A DNA stretch of 64,000 bases from the NCBI RefSeq assembly GCF_023168325.1, contig NZ_AP025688.1:2728001-2792000 (forward strand). Direction: 5' to 3'. The notes under the pieces are model-generated. The model saw only the letters and a program-made list of their open reading frames with translations, was not told the DNA's origin and searched no databases. The translations under genes were made by a program, and so were the position numbers. This document shows positions 40,240 through 49,414 of this stretch, piece by piece (position 1 is the first letter of the stretch; every line of letters starts with the position of its first letter). The DNA is from Tsukamurella sp. PLM1. Lineage in GTDB: Bacteria > Actinomycetota > Actinomycetes > Mycobacteriales > Mycobacteriaceae.

Positions 40240-40994
40240 CGCGCATCCCCCGTGAGCCGCTGCACCATGAGGGCGATACAGCGTCGCTGGGCGTCGGACA
40301 TCCAGTCCGCCGCGTCGAACCATCCCGTCACGTCGCCGACCGCGATCCGCGGTGAGCCCGCGGACGCCGTCTCGGGGAGCTCCAGCCCGCCCGCCGCGGC
40401 GACGATCCGGTCGGCGAGCGCGGTGACCCGCGGATCGTCCGGCGCGGCGGTCTGCAGGGCGTCGAACTCGGCGGCGATCTCGCCGGACAGCGCGGTCACG
40501 GCCGGATCGTCGAGCGCGGCCTCGTACACCTCGACAGCGCCGGGGAGGACACCGGTGAGCACCTCCATGACGGCGAGCTCCATGCGCGCGGCGGCGTCAC
40601 TGCCCGCGTACACCTCGGCGATCCGGTCGGCGATGTCGCCCACCCGGCCGGGCACCGGCGCGCGGACGGCGGCGCTGCTCCGCAGTTCGATGAGCTGTCG
40701 GCGCCGCTCGCGGATCGCCTCCTCCTGCCGCGCGAGGTCGGCGTCGAGCTCGGCGAGCACCTCGTCGAGGTCACGGGCCCGCTCACCGTCGTCGAGCACG
40801 TCGCCGATCTCGTCGAGCGACATCCCCAGTTCGACGAGCCGCCGGATCCGCAGCAGCAGAACGACCTCGTCGAGCGAGTACGAGCGGTAGCCGTTGGACT
40901 CGCGGGCGGGCTCGGGTACGAGCCCGATGCGGTGGTAGTGCCTGATCGCGCGTGTCGATACGCCGGCGATGCGGGCGATGTCTCCGATTCTCAT
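40236..40994 (-). CDS. MerR-family transcriptional regulator
   Basis: The product is 252 aa. ATG 40994 follows GGAGG. The winged helix-turn-helix is textbook: MRIGDIARIAGVSTRAIRHYHRIGLVPEP, NGYRSYSLDEVVLLLRIRRLVELGMSLDEI. A dimerising coiled coil follows (LDEVLAELDADLARQEEAIRERRRQLIEL). The C-terminal 140 residues form a helical sensor of the TipAS-like or unknown type, without metal-binding cysteines. It co-transcribes with the downstream membrane protein. Its own promoter shows the long 19-bp spacer typical of MerR control. Confidence 0.9.
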   Translation of the reverse strand: MRIGDIARIAGVSTRAIRHYHRIGLVPEPARESNGYRSYSLDEVVLLLRIRRLVELGMSLDEIGDVLDDGERARDLDEVLAELDADLARQEEAIRERRRQLIELRSSAAVRAPVPGRVGDIADRIAEVYAGSDAAARMELAVMEVLTGVLPGAVEVYEAALDDPAVTALSGEIAAEFDALQTAAPDDPRVTALADRIVAAAGGLELPETASAGSPRIAVGDVTGWFDAADWMSDAQRRCIALMVQRLTGDAR

Positions 40995-41019
40995 GGGACC
41001 TCCATCTGGTGATGGAAGC

Positions 41020-41050
41020 AGTACACACCGTGACGCTGCGACAAGGTCAA
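41020..41050 (-). promoter_or_regulatory. MerR-type promoter/operator (19-bp spacer with dyad) for the merR operon
   Basis: On the minus strand TTGACC (41050-41045) and TGTACT (41025-41020) are separated by 19 bp rather than 17. The spacer contains the imperfect dyad ACCTTGTCGC...AGCGTCACGGT (8 of 10 positions pair). Overlong spacers with a centred dyad are the hallmark of MerR-activated promoters, so autoregulation is likely. Confidence 0.7.
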
Positions 41051-41060
41051 GCGTCGCGGA

Positions 41061-41716
41061 TCAGCGCAGCAGCGCGATCCACATCGCCACGTAGTGGCAC
41101 ATCGCCGCGATCACGGTGGCGGCGTGGAAGAACTCGTGGTGCCCGAACACGCCGGGCCACGGGTTCGGCCAGCGGGTGGCGTAGAGCACTGCTCCCCCGC
41201 TGTAGAGCACCCCACCGACGGCGAGCAGGATCGACGCGGTCCAGCCGGCGCCGCGCACCAGGTCGCCCGCGACCGCGACGACCACCCAGCCGAGCGCGAT
41301 GTACAGCGGCACGCCCACCCAGCGGGGCGCGTGCGGCCACAGCAGCTTGAGCGCGACGCCGGCCAGGGCACCGCCCCACACGACCGCGAGCACCCAGCGG
41401 GCCACCCCGGACGGCAGCGCAAGCGCTGCGATCGGCGTGTAGCTGCCGGCGATGAACACGAAGATCATGCAGTGATCAGCACGCTTCATCCAGATCCGCT
41501 GCGCATCGGTCCACCGCCCGCGGTGGTACGCGGCGCTCACTCCGAACACCCCGAACACGGTGATCGCGTACACGAGCAGCGCGACACCGGCGGCGGCCGA
41601 TTCGCGGAACCCCGCGATCACCAGCGGGATCCCCAACAGTACGGCGCCAGCAGCCCCGAACTGGTGGATCACCCCCGCAGCCGCGGTTTGACCGGTGGGA
41701 CCTCTGCCGTCGTCAT
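41061..41716 (-). CDS. trhA: Hemolysin III / PAQR-family membrane protein, one frame break near the start
   Basis: ATG 41716 opens a frame reading MTTAEVPPVKPRLRG, the characteristic hemolysin III N-terminus. Restoring one G (C run 41672-41676 on the plus strand) joins it to VIHQFGAAGAVLLG and the rest. About 219 aa with seven helices. The PAQR polar residues are visible: VSAAYHRGRW, ADHCMIFVFIAGSYTPI and FGHHEFFHAATVIA. The family includes TrhA, linked to membrane energetics and fluidity; a hemolytic role is not established. A perfect palindrome sits directly upstream of the start. Confidence 0.85.
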
Positions 41717-41718
41717 GC

Positions 41719-41738
41719 AACCTACGATACCGTAGGTT
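41719..41738. promoter_or_regulatory. Perfect palindromic operator upstream of trhA
   Basis: AACCTACG (41719-41726), ATAC, CGTAGGTT (41731-41738) is a perfect 8-bp dyad with a 4-bp centre, immediately 5' of the trhA start and within 26 bp of the adoK 3' end. The size and symmetry resemble operators of TetR-type repressors. No TetR gene is in the window, so the regulator would act in trans. Confidence 0.65.
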
Positions 41739-41763
41739 ACTCAGCGGTAACCGGATGTGTGAC

Positions 41764-42834
<1,071 letters not shown>

Positions 42835-43182
42835 TCAGTTGAACGAGTCGCCGCAGGCGCAGGACCCGGTCGCATTCGGGTTATCGATGGTGAAACCCTG
42901 CTTCTCGATCGTGTCGACGAAGTCGATTTTCGCGCCGATCAGGAACGGAACGCTCATCCGGTCCACCGACAGGTTCACGCCGCCGAACTCCGACACCACG
43001 TCGCCATCGAGCGTCCGGTCGTCGAAGTACAACTGGTACCGAAGACCGGCACATCCACCCGGCTGCACCTCGATGCGCAGCGCGAGATCGTCGCGACCTT
43101 CCTGATCCAGCAGCGCCTTCGCCTTGGAAGCCGCAGCCTCGGTCAGGACCACACCGGTGGTTTCGCTCTCAGCAGTAGTCAT
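42835..43182 (-). CDS. HesB/IscA-type iron-sulfur cluster insertion protein (Rv2204c type)
   Basis: The product is 115 aa, ATG 43182 with GGAG upstream. The three conserved Cys of A-type carriers are present: GGCAGLRYQLYF and the C-terminal SCACGDSF (CxC). It would receive clusters from the SUF system and deliver them to apo-proteins. The neighbouring cytochrome bcc Rieske protein is one possible client, but that is inference. It is divergent from the DUF3043 gene. Confidence 0.92.
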   Translation of the reverse strand: MTTAESETTGVVLTEAAASKAKALLDQEGRDDLALRIEVQPGGCAGLRYQLYFDDRTLDGDVVSEFGGVNLSVDRMSVPFLIGAKIDFVDTIEKQGFTIDNPNATGSCACGDSFN

Positions 43183-43267
43183 AGGTTCTCCTCACACACG
43201 CGTCGGTGTCTCGTTCAACGGTACTCCCCTTCCCTGCATTCCCAGAACGACCGATAGTCTGGACGGT

Positions 43268-43941
43268 GTGAAACTCCCCTGGCAGAAGGCCGACGACTCG
43301 ACCTCCACGGCGCCGGAGATCGTGGACGCCCACGAGGCCGAGGCTCCGTCCGCCAAGCCCGCGCAGACGGCCGGCAAGGGCCGCCCCACGCCCAGCCGGC
43401 GCGAGGCGCAGGGCCGCAAGCGCGGCCCCGTCGCCCCGGCTCCGATGACGAGGGCCGAGGCGCGCGCCCGCAAGAAGGAACTGCGCAACTCGATGACCAA
43501 GGAGGAGCGCAAGGCCGCCGCCTCGGAACGCCGCACGCAGGCGAACGAGCGCCGCGAGCTGATGATGCAGGGCGACGAGCGCTACCTGCCCGTCCGCGAC
43601 AAGGGCCCCGTCAAGGCGTACGTGCGCGACCTGGTGGACGCGAAGCGCCACGTCTCCACCCTGTTCATCCCGCTCGCCGTCGCGGTCATGGTGTTCATGT
43701 TCGTCACGGTGAACATGCCGCAGCTCGCCGGCATCCCGATGCTGCTCCTGCTGGTGATGGTGGCGGTCATGGCCATCGAGGGCGTCCTCACCGGACGCCG
43801 CGTCAACACCCGCGTCCGCGAGCGCTGGCCGGACACCACCGAAACGGGCTTCCGCCTCGGCTGGTACGCGTTCATGCGCACCACCCAGCTGCGGCGCATG
43901 CGCATCCCCGGCCCCGGGTCAACCCGGGCGACGCGGTCTAG
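43268..43941 (+). CDS. DUF3043 membrane protein (Rv2206 type), one frame break at the end
   Basis: GTG 43268 is the start; about 224 aa. A long charged, disordered N-terminal region (Lys/Arg/Ala/Pro, with MTRAEARARKKELRNSMTKEERKAA) precedes GDERYLPVRDKGPVKAYVRDLVD. Two helices follow (STLFIPLAVAVMVFMFVTVNM and GIPMLLLLVMVAVMAIEGVL), then a basic cytoplasmic end. This is the DUF3043 signature. Restoring one C at 43906-43909 gives the natural end RIPRPRVNPGDAV-stop at 43941, three bases before cobU. Function is unknown. Confidence 0.88.
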
Positions 43942-43944
43942 CCC

Positions 43945-45619
43945 GTGGCGCTCACCCTGGTCCTGGGCGGGGTCCGGTCGGGCAAGTCCGCCCGCGCCGA
44001 GCAGTTGATCGGTTCCGGTCCGGTCCGGTACGTCGCCACGGCGCCGCGCCCCGACGGTGACCCCGACCTCGCCGCGCGGGTGGCCGCCCACCGCTCCCGC
44101 CGGCCGCAGTCGTGGTCGACCGTCGAGACCCAGGACGTGACGGCCGTGCTGGCCGAGGGCAACGCGCCCACCCTCGTCGACGACCTCGGCGGCTGGCTCG
44201 CCGCGCGCCTCGACCGGACCGGGTGGGAGACGCCCGAGAACGCCGGGAGCGAGCTCGACGCGCTGGTCGCCGCATCCGCCGCGTACGCCGGCGATCTGGT
44301 GTTGGTCAGCCCCGAGGTGGGCCTGTCGATCGTGCCCGCAACGCATTCCGGCCGCGTCTTCCAGGACCTGCTGGGCGCACTCAACGCGCGGCTCGCGGCG
44401 ATCGCGGACCGGGTCGAGCTCGTCGTCGCCGGCCTGGTCGTGCCGCTCGACGGTGCGCCCCTGCCGCAGTCCGCCCCGTCCCCCGCGAAGCCGGCCGCCG
44501 CGGCTGCCGTTGCCGCGCAGACGGGTTCGGCACCGGCGGACCCCGACCTGCCGCCGGTCGAGCTGCCCCCGTTCGAGCCGGGCAGCGACCCGCTCGCGTT
44601 CGGGCGGCTCACCCCACCCGATGCGGCAGCCGCGCACCGGGCCCGGGACAGGCAACAGCAACTGACCAAGCCGGCCGGCTCCTGGGCCGGCTGGAGCAGC
44701 TGGGTGAGTGGATCGCGGCCTGCCAGGGCGCATGTCCGCCGGCGCAGTTCGAGCGCGCGCGGATCGTGGTGTTCGCGGGCGATCACGGCGTGGCGGCCGG
44801 CGGGGTCTCGGCGTACCCGCCGGAGGTCACCGCGCAGATGGTCGGGAACTTCGCCGCCGGCGGCGCCGCGATCAACGTGCTCGCAGACCAGTCCGGGGCG
44901 TCGGTGCGGGTCGAGGACATCGCGGTCCTCGGCGATACGGGCCCGGCCCCCAACAAGATCCGCCGCTCGTCGGGCGACATCGCGGTGACCGACGCCCTGA
45001 CGGATGAGGAGACGATCGCCGCGATCGCCGCTGGCCGCCGCATCGCCGACGAGGAGGTCGATTCCGGCGCCGACCTGCTGATCGCGGGCGACATGGGGAT
45101 CGGCAACACCACTCCCGCGGCGGTGCTGATCGGCGCGCTCACCGAGACCGAGCCCGTGCTGGTGGTGGGCCGCGGCACGGGCATCGACGACAACGCGTGG
45201 ATGCGCAAGGCCGCCGCGGTCCGCGACGGCATGTACCGCGCCCGCCCGCACACGGGCAACCCGAAGGCGTTGCTGCGCACCGCCGCCGGTGCGGACATCG
45301 CCGCGATGGCGGGGTTCCTCGCGCAGGCCGCCGTGCGGCGCACGCCCGTGATCCTCGACGGCGTGGTGGTCACCGCCGCCGCGCTGGTCGCGAACGATCT
45401 CGCGCCGGGCGCCGTGAACTGGTGGGTGGCAGGGCATCTGAGCCCCGAGCCCGCGCACGCGCTCGCGCTGCGCCGGCTCGATCTCGAGCCCCTGCTCGAC
45501 CTGGGGCTCCGCCTCGGCGAGGGCAGCGGTGCCGCGCTGGCGCTCCCGCTCGTGCGGTCGGCCGTGGCCGCGCTCCGCGACATGGCCACGTTCGATGCGG
45601 CCGGGGTCTCCGGGGCTGA
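43945..45619 (+). CDS. cobT: Fused CobU-CobT: cobinamide kinase/guanylyltransferase plus DMB phosphoribosyltransferase, one internal frame break
   Basis: GTG 43945 starts a CobU-type domain (P-loop [14 protein letters not shown]; residues about 1-180) that makes GDP-cobinamide. With no stop it runs through a Pro/Ala linker into CobT ([23 protein letters not shown]). Restoring one C at 44681-44682 joins them. CobT features are [34 protein letters not shown] and [11 protein letters not shown]. CobT makes alpha-ribazole phosphate from dimethylbenzimidazole and nicotinate mononucleotide. The 45619 stop assumes one G lost at 45612-45615; as called the frame continues into cobS. In M. tuberculosis cobU lies elsewhere, so the join differs. 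Confidence 0.85.
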
Positions 45620-45620
45620 C

Positions 45621-46363
45621 GTGCTGTTCGTCGCGCTCTCCTGGATGACGGTGCTGCCCACCCCGGGGAGCCCGCGGGAGTTCACGCGCGCCGACGGTGC
45701 CCGCATCATCCGCTTGGTACCGATCACGGGCGCCGTCGTGGGCGCCGCGGTCGCCGCGCTCGCGTGGGTGGCGCACGCCGCGGGCCTACCGGCGGTGCTT
45801 GTGGGCGCGCTGGCGATCGGCGGGGCCGCCCTGTTCACCCGGGGCATGCACCTGGACGGATTCGCCGACTGCGTCGACGGTCTCGGCAGCTACGGCTCCC
45901 CCGAGCGGGCGCGCGAGATCATGCGCCAGGGCACGGTGGGGCCGTTCGGCGCCGCCGCGCTGGTGCTGCTGCTGCTCGGTGAGGCCGCGGCCGTGGGGGC
46001 GCTCGCGGGACGCGGACAGTGGCTCGCCATCGGCGTCGCCGTCGGCGCGGCGCGGGTGGCCGCGGTGCTCGGCTGCCGGCGCGGGTGGGCACCGTCGAAC
46101 CCGGACGGCTTCGGCGCACTGACGGCCGGAACCCAAGGCGTCCTCGCGCAGGTGTTCTGGTGCGTCCTCGCCCTCGCGGCCGCCGCCCCGACGGTGCCCG
46201 GCACCCCTGGCAGGGCCCGCTCGCCGTGGCCGTAGCGTTGGGCCTCGCCACTCTCGCGATGCGGCACTGCGTCCGGCGGTTCGGCGGGATGAGCGGCGAC
46301 GTCCTCGGTTTCGGGATCGAGATCGCGACCGCGGTCGCGCTGATCGGCTGCTGCGTCAGCTGA
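45621..46363 (+). CDS. cobS: Cobalamin synthase CobS (adenosylcobinamide-GDP ribazoletransferase), one frame break
   Basis: GTG 45621 starts [15 protein letters not shown], the CobS N-terminus. About 247 aa, with several membrane helices and the metal-binding motif [27 protein letters not shown] plus C-terminal [13 protein letters not shown]. Restoring one C at 46204-46207 joins [17 protein letters not shown] to the end. CobS joins GDP-cobinamide with alpha-ribazole to finish cobalamin at the membrane. As called it is in the same frame as cobT with no stop, so a cobT-cobS fusion cannot be excluded. It overlaps the convergent RibD-like gene by 8 bp. Confidence 0.88.
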
Positions 46364-47027
46364 CCTCGCCGGGCCGGCGGTTCCAGAACTGGTGTACGAC
46401 ACCGTCCGGGGTCGTGACGGACTCGATGTCGAAGCGGCGGTGCACGCCGGGCAGGCCGTCCCATAGCGACACCCCCGAACCGAGCACGATGGGCTGGATC
46501 GACAGGTGGAGCACGTCGATCAGGTCGTCGCGGAGGAAGTCCCGCACCGTCGAGGGGCCACCGCCGATCCGGACGTCGGCGCCGTCCGCGAGGTCGAGCG
46601 CCTCCGCGAGCGCGTCGGCCGGGGACGCATCGCGGAAGTGGAAGACGGTGCCGTTGTCGAACTCGATCGGCGGGTGCGCGTGGTGGCTGAGCACGATCAC
46701 CGGCGTGCGGAACGGCGGCTCGTCGCCCCACCAGCCGCGCCAGCCGTCGTCGGGCCACGGGCCCTGCTGCGGGCCGAACTTGCCGCGGCCCATGATCTCC
46801 GCGCCCACGCCCTGGCCCCACATGCTGTTGAGCAGGCGGTCGGCGGTCACGGGCACGTCGGCGCGGTGGACGCCCGCGATGGTCCGGCCGTCGAAGTTGC
46901 CGAACAACTCGCCGGCGCCGCCGATGGGCTCGTCGACGGTGATGTGTCCGCCCGCGCTGTAACCGTCGAGCGAAGTGGTGAGCAGGTCCACCCGGACCTT
47001 CGGCTGCCGTGTCGGTTCCCCGGTCAT
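46356..47027 (-). CDS. RibD C-terminal-like / dihydrofolate-reductase-fold protein
   Basis: The product is 223 aa. ATG 47027 follows GGAGACGAACA. Motifs fit the large RibD_C family: [84 protein letters not shown]. It is probably an NAD(P)H-dependent reductase, but not a true riboflavin enzyme; its substrate is unknown. Confidence 0.87.
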   Translation of the reverse strand: MTGEPTRQPKVRVDLLTTSLDGYSAGGHITVDEPIGGAGELFGNFDGRTIAGVHRADVPVTADRLLNSMWGQGVGAEIMGRGKFGPQQGPWPDDGWRGWWGDEPPFRTPVIVLSHHAHPPIEFDNGTVFHFRDASPADALAEALDLADGADVRIGGGPSTVRDFLRDDLIDVLHLSIQPIVLGSGVSLWDGLPGVHRRFDIESVTTPDGVVHQFWNRRPGEVS

Positions 47028-47112
47028 TGTTCGTCTCCTTCGTCCTGCCGTCCTGCGATCACAGCACGGTCCGCTCACACGTCGAACGGCGCCGGCCGAA
47101 TTCGACATGTGG

Positions 47113-47159
47113 TTGACGGCGTCCATCCACAGGCATAACCTGACAACACACGTTGTCAG
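47113..47159 (+). promoter_or_regulatory. Promoter with palindromic operator for the DUF2236 gene
   Basis: TTGACG (47113-47118) and TAACCT (47136-47141) are spaced by 17 bp. Overlapping the -10 end and the start site is a perfect dyad, CTGACAAC (47140-47147), ACAC, GTTGTCAG (47152-47159). This is a classic TetR-type repressor site placed to block transcription of the gene at 47180. The repressor gene is not in the window. Confidence 0.75.
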
Positions 47160-47179
47160 TAGAGATCGGTGAGGTGGAG

Positions 47180-48391
47180 ATGACTGCTACGACGCCCGTG
47201 AAGGTCCCCGCGCGACACCCCGAGTCACCTCGCCGCGTGCCGCCCGGCATCGCGATGGTCAGCCGGTTCCTCCGGCTCTCCGAGCCCACCGAGGCGGAGT
47301 TCCGGCGGTTCGGAGAGCTACTCACGGTGGGCGACCCGCCGATGGACGAGCTGGTCGACTGGATCTGCCAGGACAAGTCCGTCCGCAAGCCGCTCTTCGA
47401 CCGGGCACTGGCGGACGGCATCGCGACGGTGCCCGAGGCACCGTCGGAGCTGCGCACGTTCTTCGAGGACATCGAATCCATCCCCGACTGGGCCGACTGG
47501 GACAAGATCCTGGTCGGCGGGCAGCTCATGCGCAGCGGCGGCGCCGACGGCTTCTCCGTGGCGCGTGACGTGGCCCTGATGGGCGGCTACCTGTTCTCCG
47601 GCTTCAACCAGACGCTGCTGCGGACCGGGGCGCTGGAGAAGGGGTCCAACAAGCGGTTCGCGGAGACCTCGCAGTGGGCCCTGGACGTGATCGTGCCCGA
47701 CGGGCTGCGCCCCGGCGGTGTCGGCTACCGGTCGACGCTGCACGTCCGGTTCATCCACTCGATGGTGCGCCGGCACGTGATGTCGCTGCCGGACTGGGAC
47801 TTCGCGGCGTACGGCCTGCCGATCAACCAGACCGACATGGCGGCCACGCTGGTGGGCGCGCTCATCGCGCCGGTCGCCACCGGGACCGGGCTGGGCATGC
47901 TCTCGCATCCCCGGGAGTACGAGGCCGCGGCGCACCTCACGCGGTACGTCGGCCGGCTGATGGGCGTGCACGACGACTTCCTGCCGCACAGCTTCCGCGA
48001 CAGCCTGCGGATCCTGTTCCAGACCTCACGCGCCCTGTCCACGCCGGACGAGACCAGCCGGGCGCTGGCACAGCCGATGGCCGACGACCCCCTGGTCTGG
48101 CACTATGCGCACCTGTCCGGTATCCGCCGGCGGATCGCCCGATCCCAGCACCTGTCGATCGCCACGGCGTACCTGGGGCGGGCGGCGATGCGGGAGCTCG
48201 GCGTACCGTCGGCGATCCCCTGGTACCCGGCGCTGCGGATCCCGTTCCACCTCGTCGAATCCGCGATCAACCAGCTTCCCGGCGGTCGCGAACGCGCCGC
48301 CCGCCGCGGCGACCGGAGCCAGGCGAAGTTCATGCGCATGCTGAACGAGGAGGCAGCCATCGGCCATTCCGCCCAGCACGTCACCGCGTGA
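47180..48391 (+). CDS. DUF2236 (MpaB/Lcp-like oxygenase family) protein
   Basis: The product is 403 aa. ATG 47180 follows GAGGTGGAG; an in-frame TTG at 47153 lies inside the operator and is unlikely. The protein is mainly helical and carries the family's WALDVIVPDGLRPGGVGYRSTLHVRFIHSMVRRHV and LPINQTDMAATLVGAL regions. DUF2236 proteins include heme-binding latex-clearing oxygenase and the mycophenolic-acid enzyme MpaB. Many copies occur in Mycobacteriales as uncharacterised oxygenases. A lone gene under a repressor-type operator suggests induction by a xenobiotic or lipid-like ligand, which is inference. Confidence 0.85.
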   Translation: MTATTPVKVPARHPESPRRVPPGIAMVSRFLRLSEPTEAEFRRFGELLTVGDPPMDELVDWICQDKSVRKPLFDRALADGIATVPEAPSELRTFFEDIESIPDWADWDKILVGGQLMRSGGADGFSVARDVALMGGYLFSGFNQTLLRTGALEKGSNKRFAETSQWALDVIVPDGLRPGGVGYRSTLHVRFIHSMVRRHVMSLPDWDFAAYGLPINQTDMAATLVGALIAPVATGTGLGMLSHPREYEAAAHLTRYVGRLMGVHDDFLPHSFRDSLRILFQTSRALSTPDETSRALAQPMADDPLVWHYAHLSGIRRRIARSQHLSIATAYLGRAAMRELGVPSAIPWYPALRIPFHLVESAINQLPGGRERAARRGDRSQAKFMRMLNEEAAIGHSAQHVTA

Positions 48392-48440
48392 TCAACCGGA
48401 CGGCAAGCCACCGCCAACCGCCGCGCGGGATCCTCACATC

Positions 48441-48889
48441 ATGACCTACGACGATGCCGAATGGCACCAGGAGACCGTCGACGAACTCGGCCTGCCCGAG
48501 GCGAACGCGGCCACGCACATCGGGATCTTCTACGCGTGGATGCGAGCGCACGGCCTCGCGAGCGGCACCACGCTGTGGCACGGGGTGCCGAGCCGGTTCC
48601 GGACCCGCACCTGAACCTGCTCGACGACCGCCGGATCACGCCGGGCGCGTACCTGATCCAGCACATGGTGGGCCAGTTCGACACCGGGGCCTTCACCGAG
48701 GAGGGGAACGCGTTCGTCGACGCGACGTACTCCGCGTACCTGGATGCGTACGCGAGGGTGCCGGAGGTCGCCCGGCACTCCTCCACGTACGCCGCCGCCG
48801 ACACCTGGCAGCTGTACGACGCCGTCGCGCCCGCCATCGACGCCCTCTACGCGCTGGAAGTCGCGCCGGTAGCGGCTGGGTCCACCGAT
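48441..48889 (+). pseudogene. Small acidic protein of immunity-type DUF (DUF7832-like), frame-broken and lacking its own stop
   Basis: ATG 48441 opens MTYDDAEWHQETVDELGLPEANAATHIGIFYAWM, then breaks at 48582-48585. Restoring one G leads into PDPHLNLLDDRRITPGAYLIQHMVGQFD, EEGNAFVDATYSAYLDAYARV and a helical end. The pattern (YDDAEWH, ATHIG.F.AW, EEGNAF..A.Y) fits a small DUF, DUF7832 from memory, often met in toxin-immunity islands. No stop follows its natural end: the frame continues through a long hairpin into the SUKH-type gene. Either a stop has been lost or another frame error exists, so the 3' end given is approximate. Confidence 0.55.
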
Positions 48890-48903
48890 CCGCAGCCTCT
48901 CGA

Positions 48904-48965
48904 CATCTTTCGAAGCGTTCTGCGACCGATCGGGCCGAAACCGTCGCAGAACGCTTCGAAAGATG
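48904..48965. repeat. Perfect 23-bp inverted repeat with 16-nt loop
   Basis: The left arm CATCTTTCGAAGCGTTCTGC.. (48904-48926) is the exact complement of 48943-48965. It lies between two small accessory genes and is read through by their shared frame. It has no T-run, so it is not a typical terminator. Arms are AT-richer than the surroundings. It could be a small non-autonomous mobile element, a recombination site or a bidirectional transcriptional barrier. Confidence 0.85.
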
Positions 48966-49012
48966 GTGCGGCCGGGATCAGCCGACGATCAATTCTTCAG
49001 TACAGTGCCATC

Positions 49013-49411
49013 ATGCATCCGCTGATCGAAAGGCTGGACGCGGCACTCGCGGCGAACTACCCCGAGTTCCACGCCGCCCTCGGCCCCGGCTCGTCCCAGG
49101 AGGATCTCGACGAACTCGAGCGGATCTTCGGCCTGCCACTCCCCCGGCTCTATCGCGACTTCCTCGCCTGGCGTGGCCCCAGTCCCGCCGGCGCGCCAGT
49201 CACGGCGGGCAGCCTGATCTACAACCAGGACCTGATGACAGCGCGCGAGGTCATCGACACGATCACCGTGATGCGGGAACTCCGCGCGTCCGACCCCAGT
49301 TGGGTCACCTCCGCGTGGTCCCTCGACAGGCGGTGTGACAGCGCGCCGCAACGCCCCGCCGAACGCGAACGGCCCGCACCGAAACGGTGCGGGCCGCCTG
49401 GGTCGGGGTGA
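49013..49411 (+). CDS. SMI1/KNR4 (SUKH)-type immunity-like protein, probably truncated
   Basis: ATG 49013 starts [26 protein letters not shown], then SSQEDLDELERIFGLPLPRLYRDFLAWRGPSP, the N-terminal half of a SUKH domain. After VMRELRASDPSWVTSAWS the sequence becomes Arg/Pro-rich (RRCDSAPQRPAERERPAPKRCG) and reads through the ilvE terminator hairpin. The C-terminal half of the fold is missing, so the gene is decayed or cut by a frame error near 49320. SUKH proteins usually neutralise contact-dependent or secreted toxins; no toxin gene is present here. Confidence 0.6.
   Translation: MHPLIERLDAALAANYPEFHAALGPGSSQEDLDELERIFGLPLPRLYRDFLAWRGPSPAGAPVTAGSLIYNQDLMTAREVIDTITVMRELRASDPSWVTSAWSLDRRCDSAPQRPAERERPAPKRCGPPGSG
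49370..49396. terminator. Hairpin terminator at the ilvE 3' end
   Basis: A perfect 12-bp stem (CGGCCCGCACCG, 49370-49381) with loop AAA and its complement at 49385-49396 lies 18 bp past the ilvE stop on the minus strand. It could also stop transcripts from the convergent SUKH-type gene. Confidence 0.8.
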
Positions 49412-49414
49412 GCG

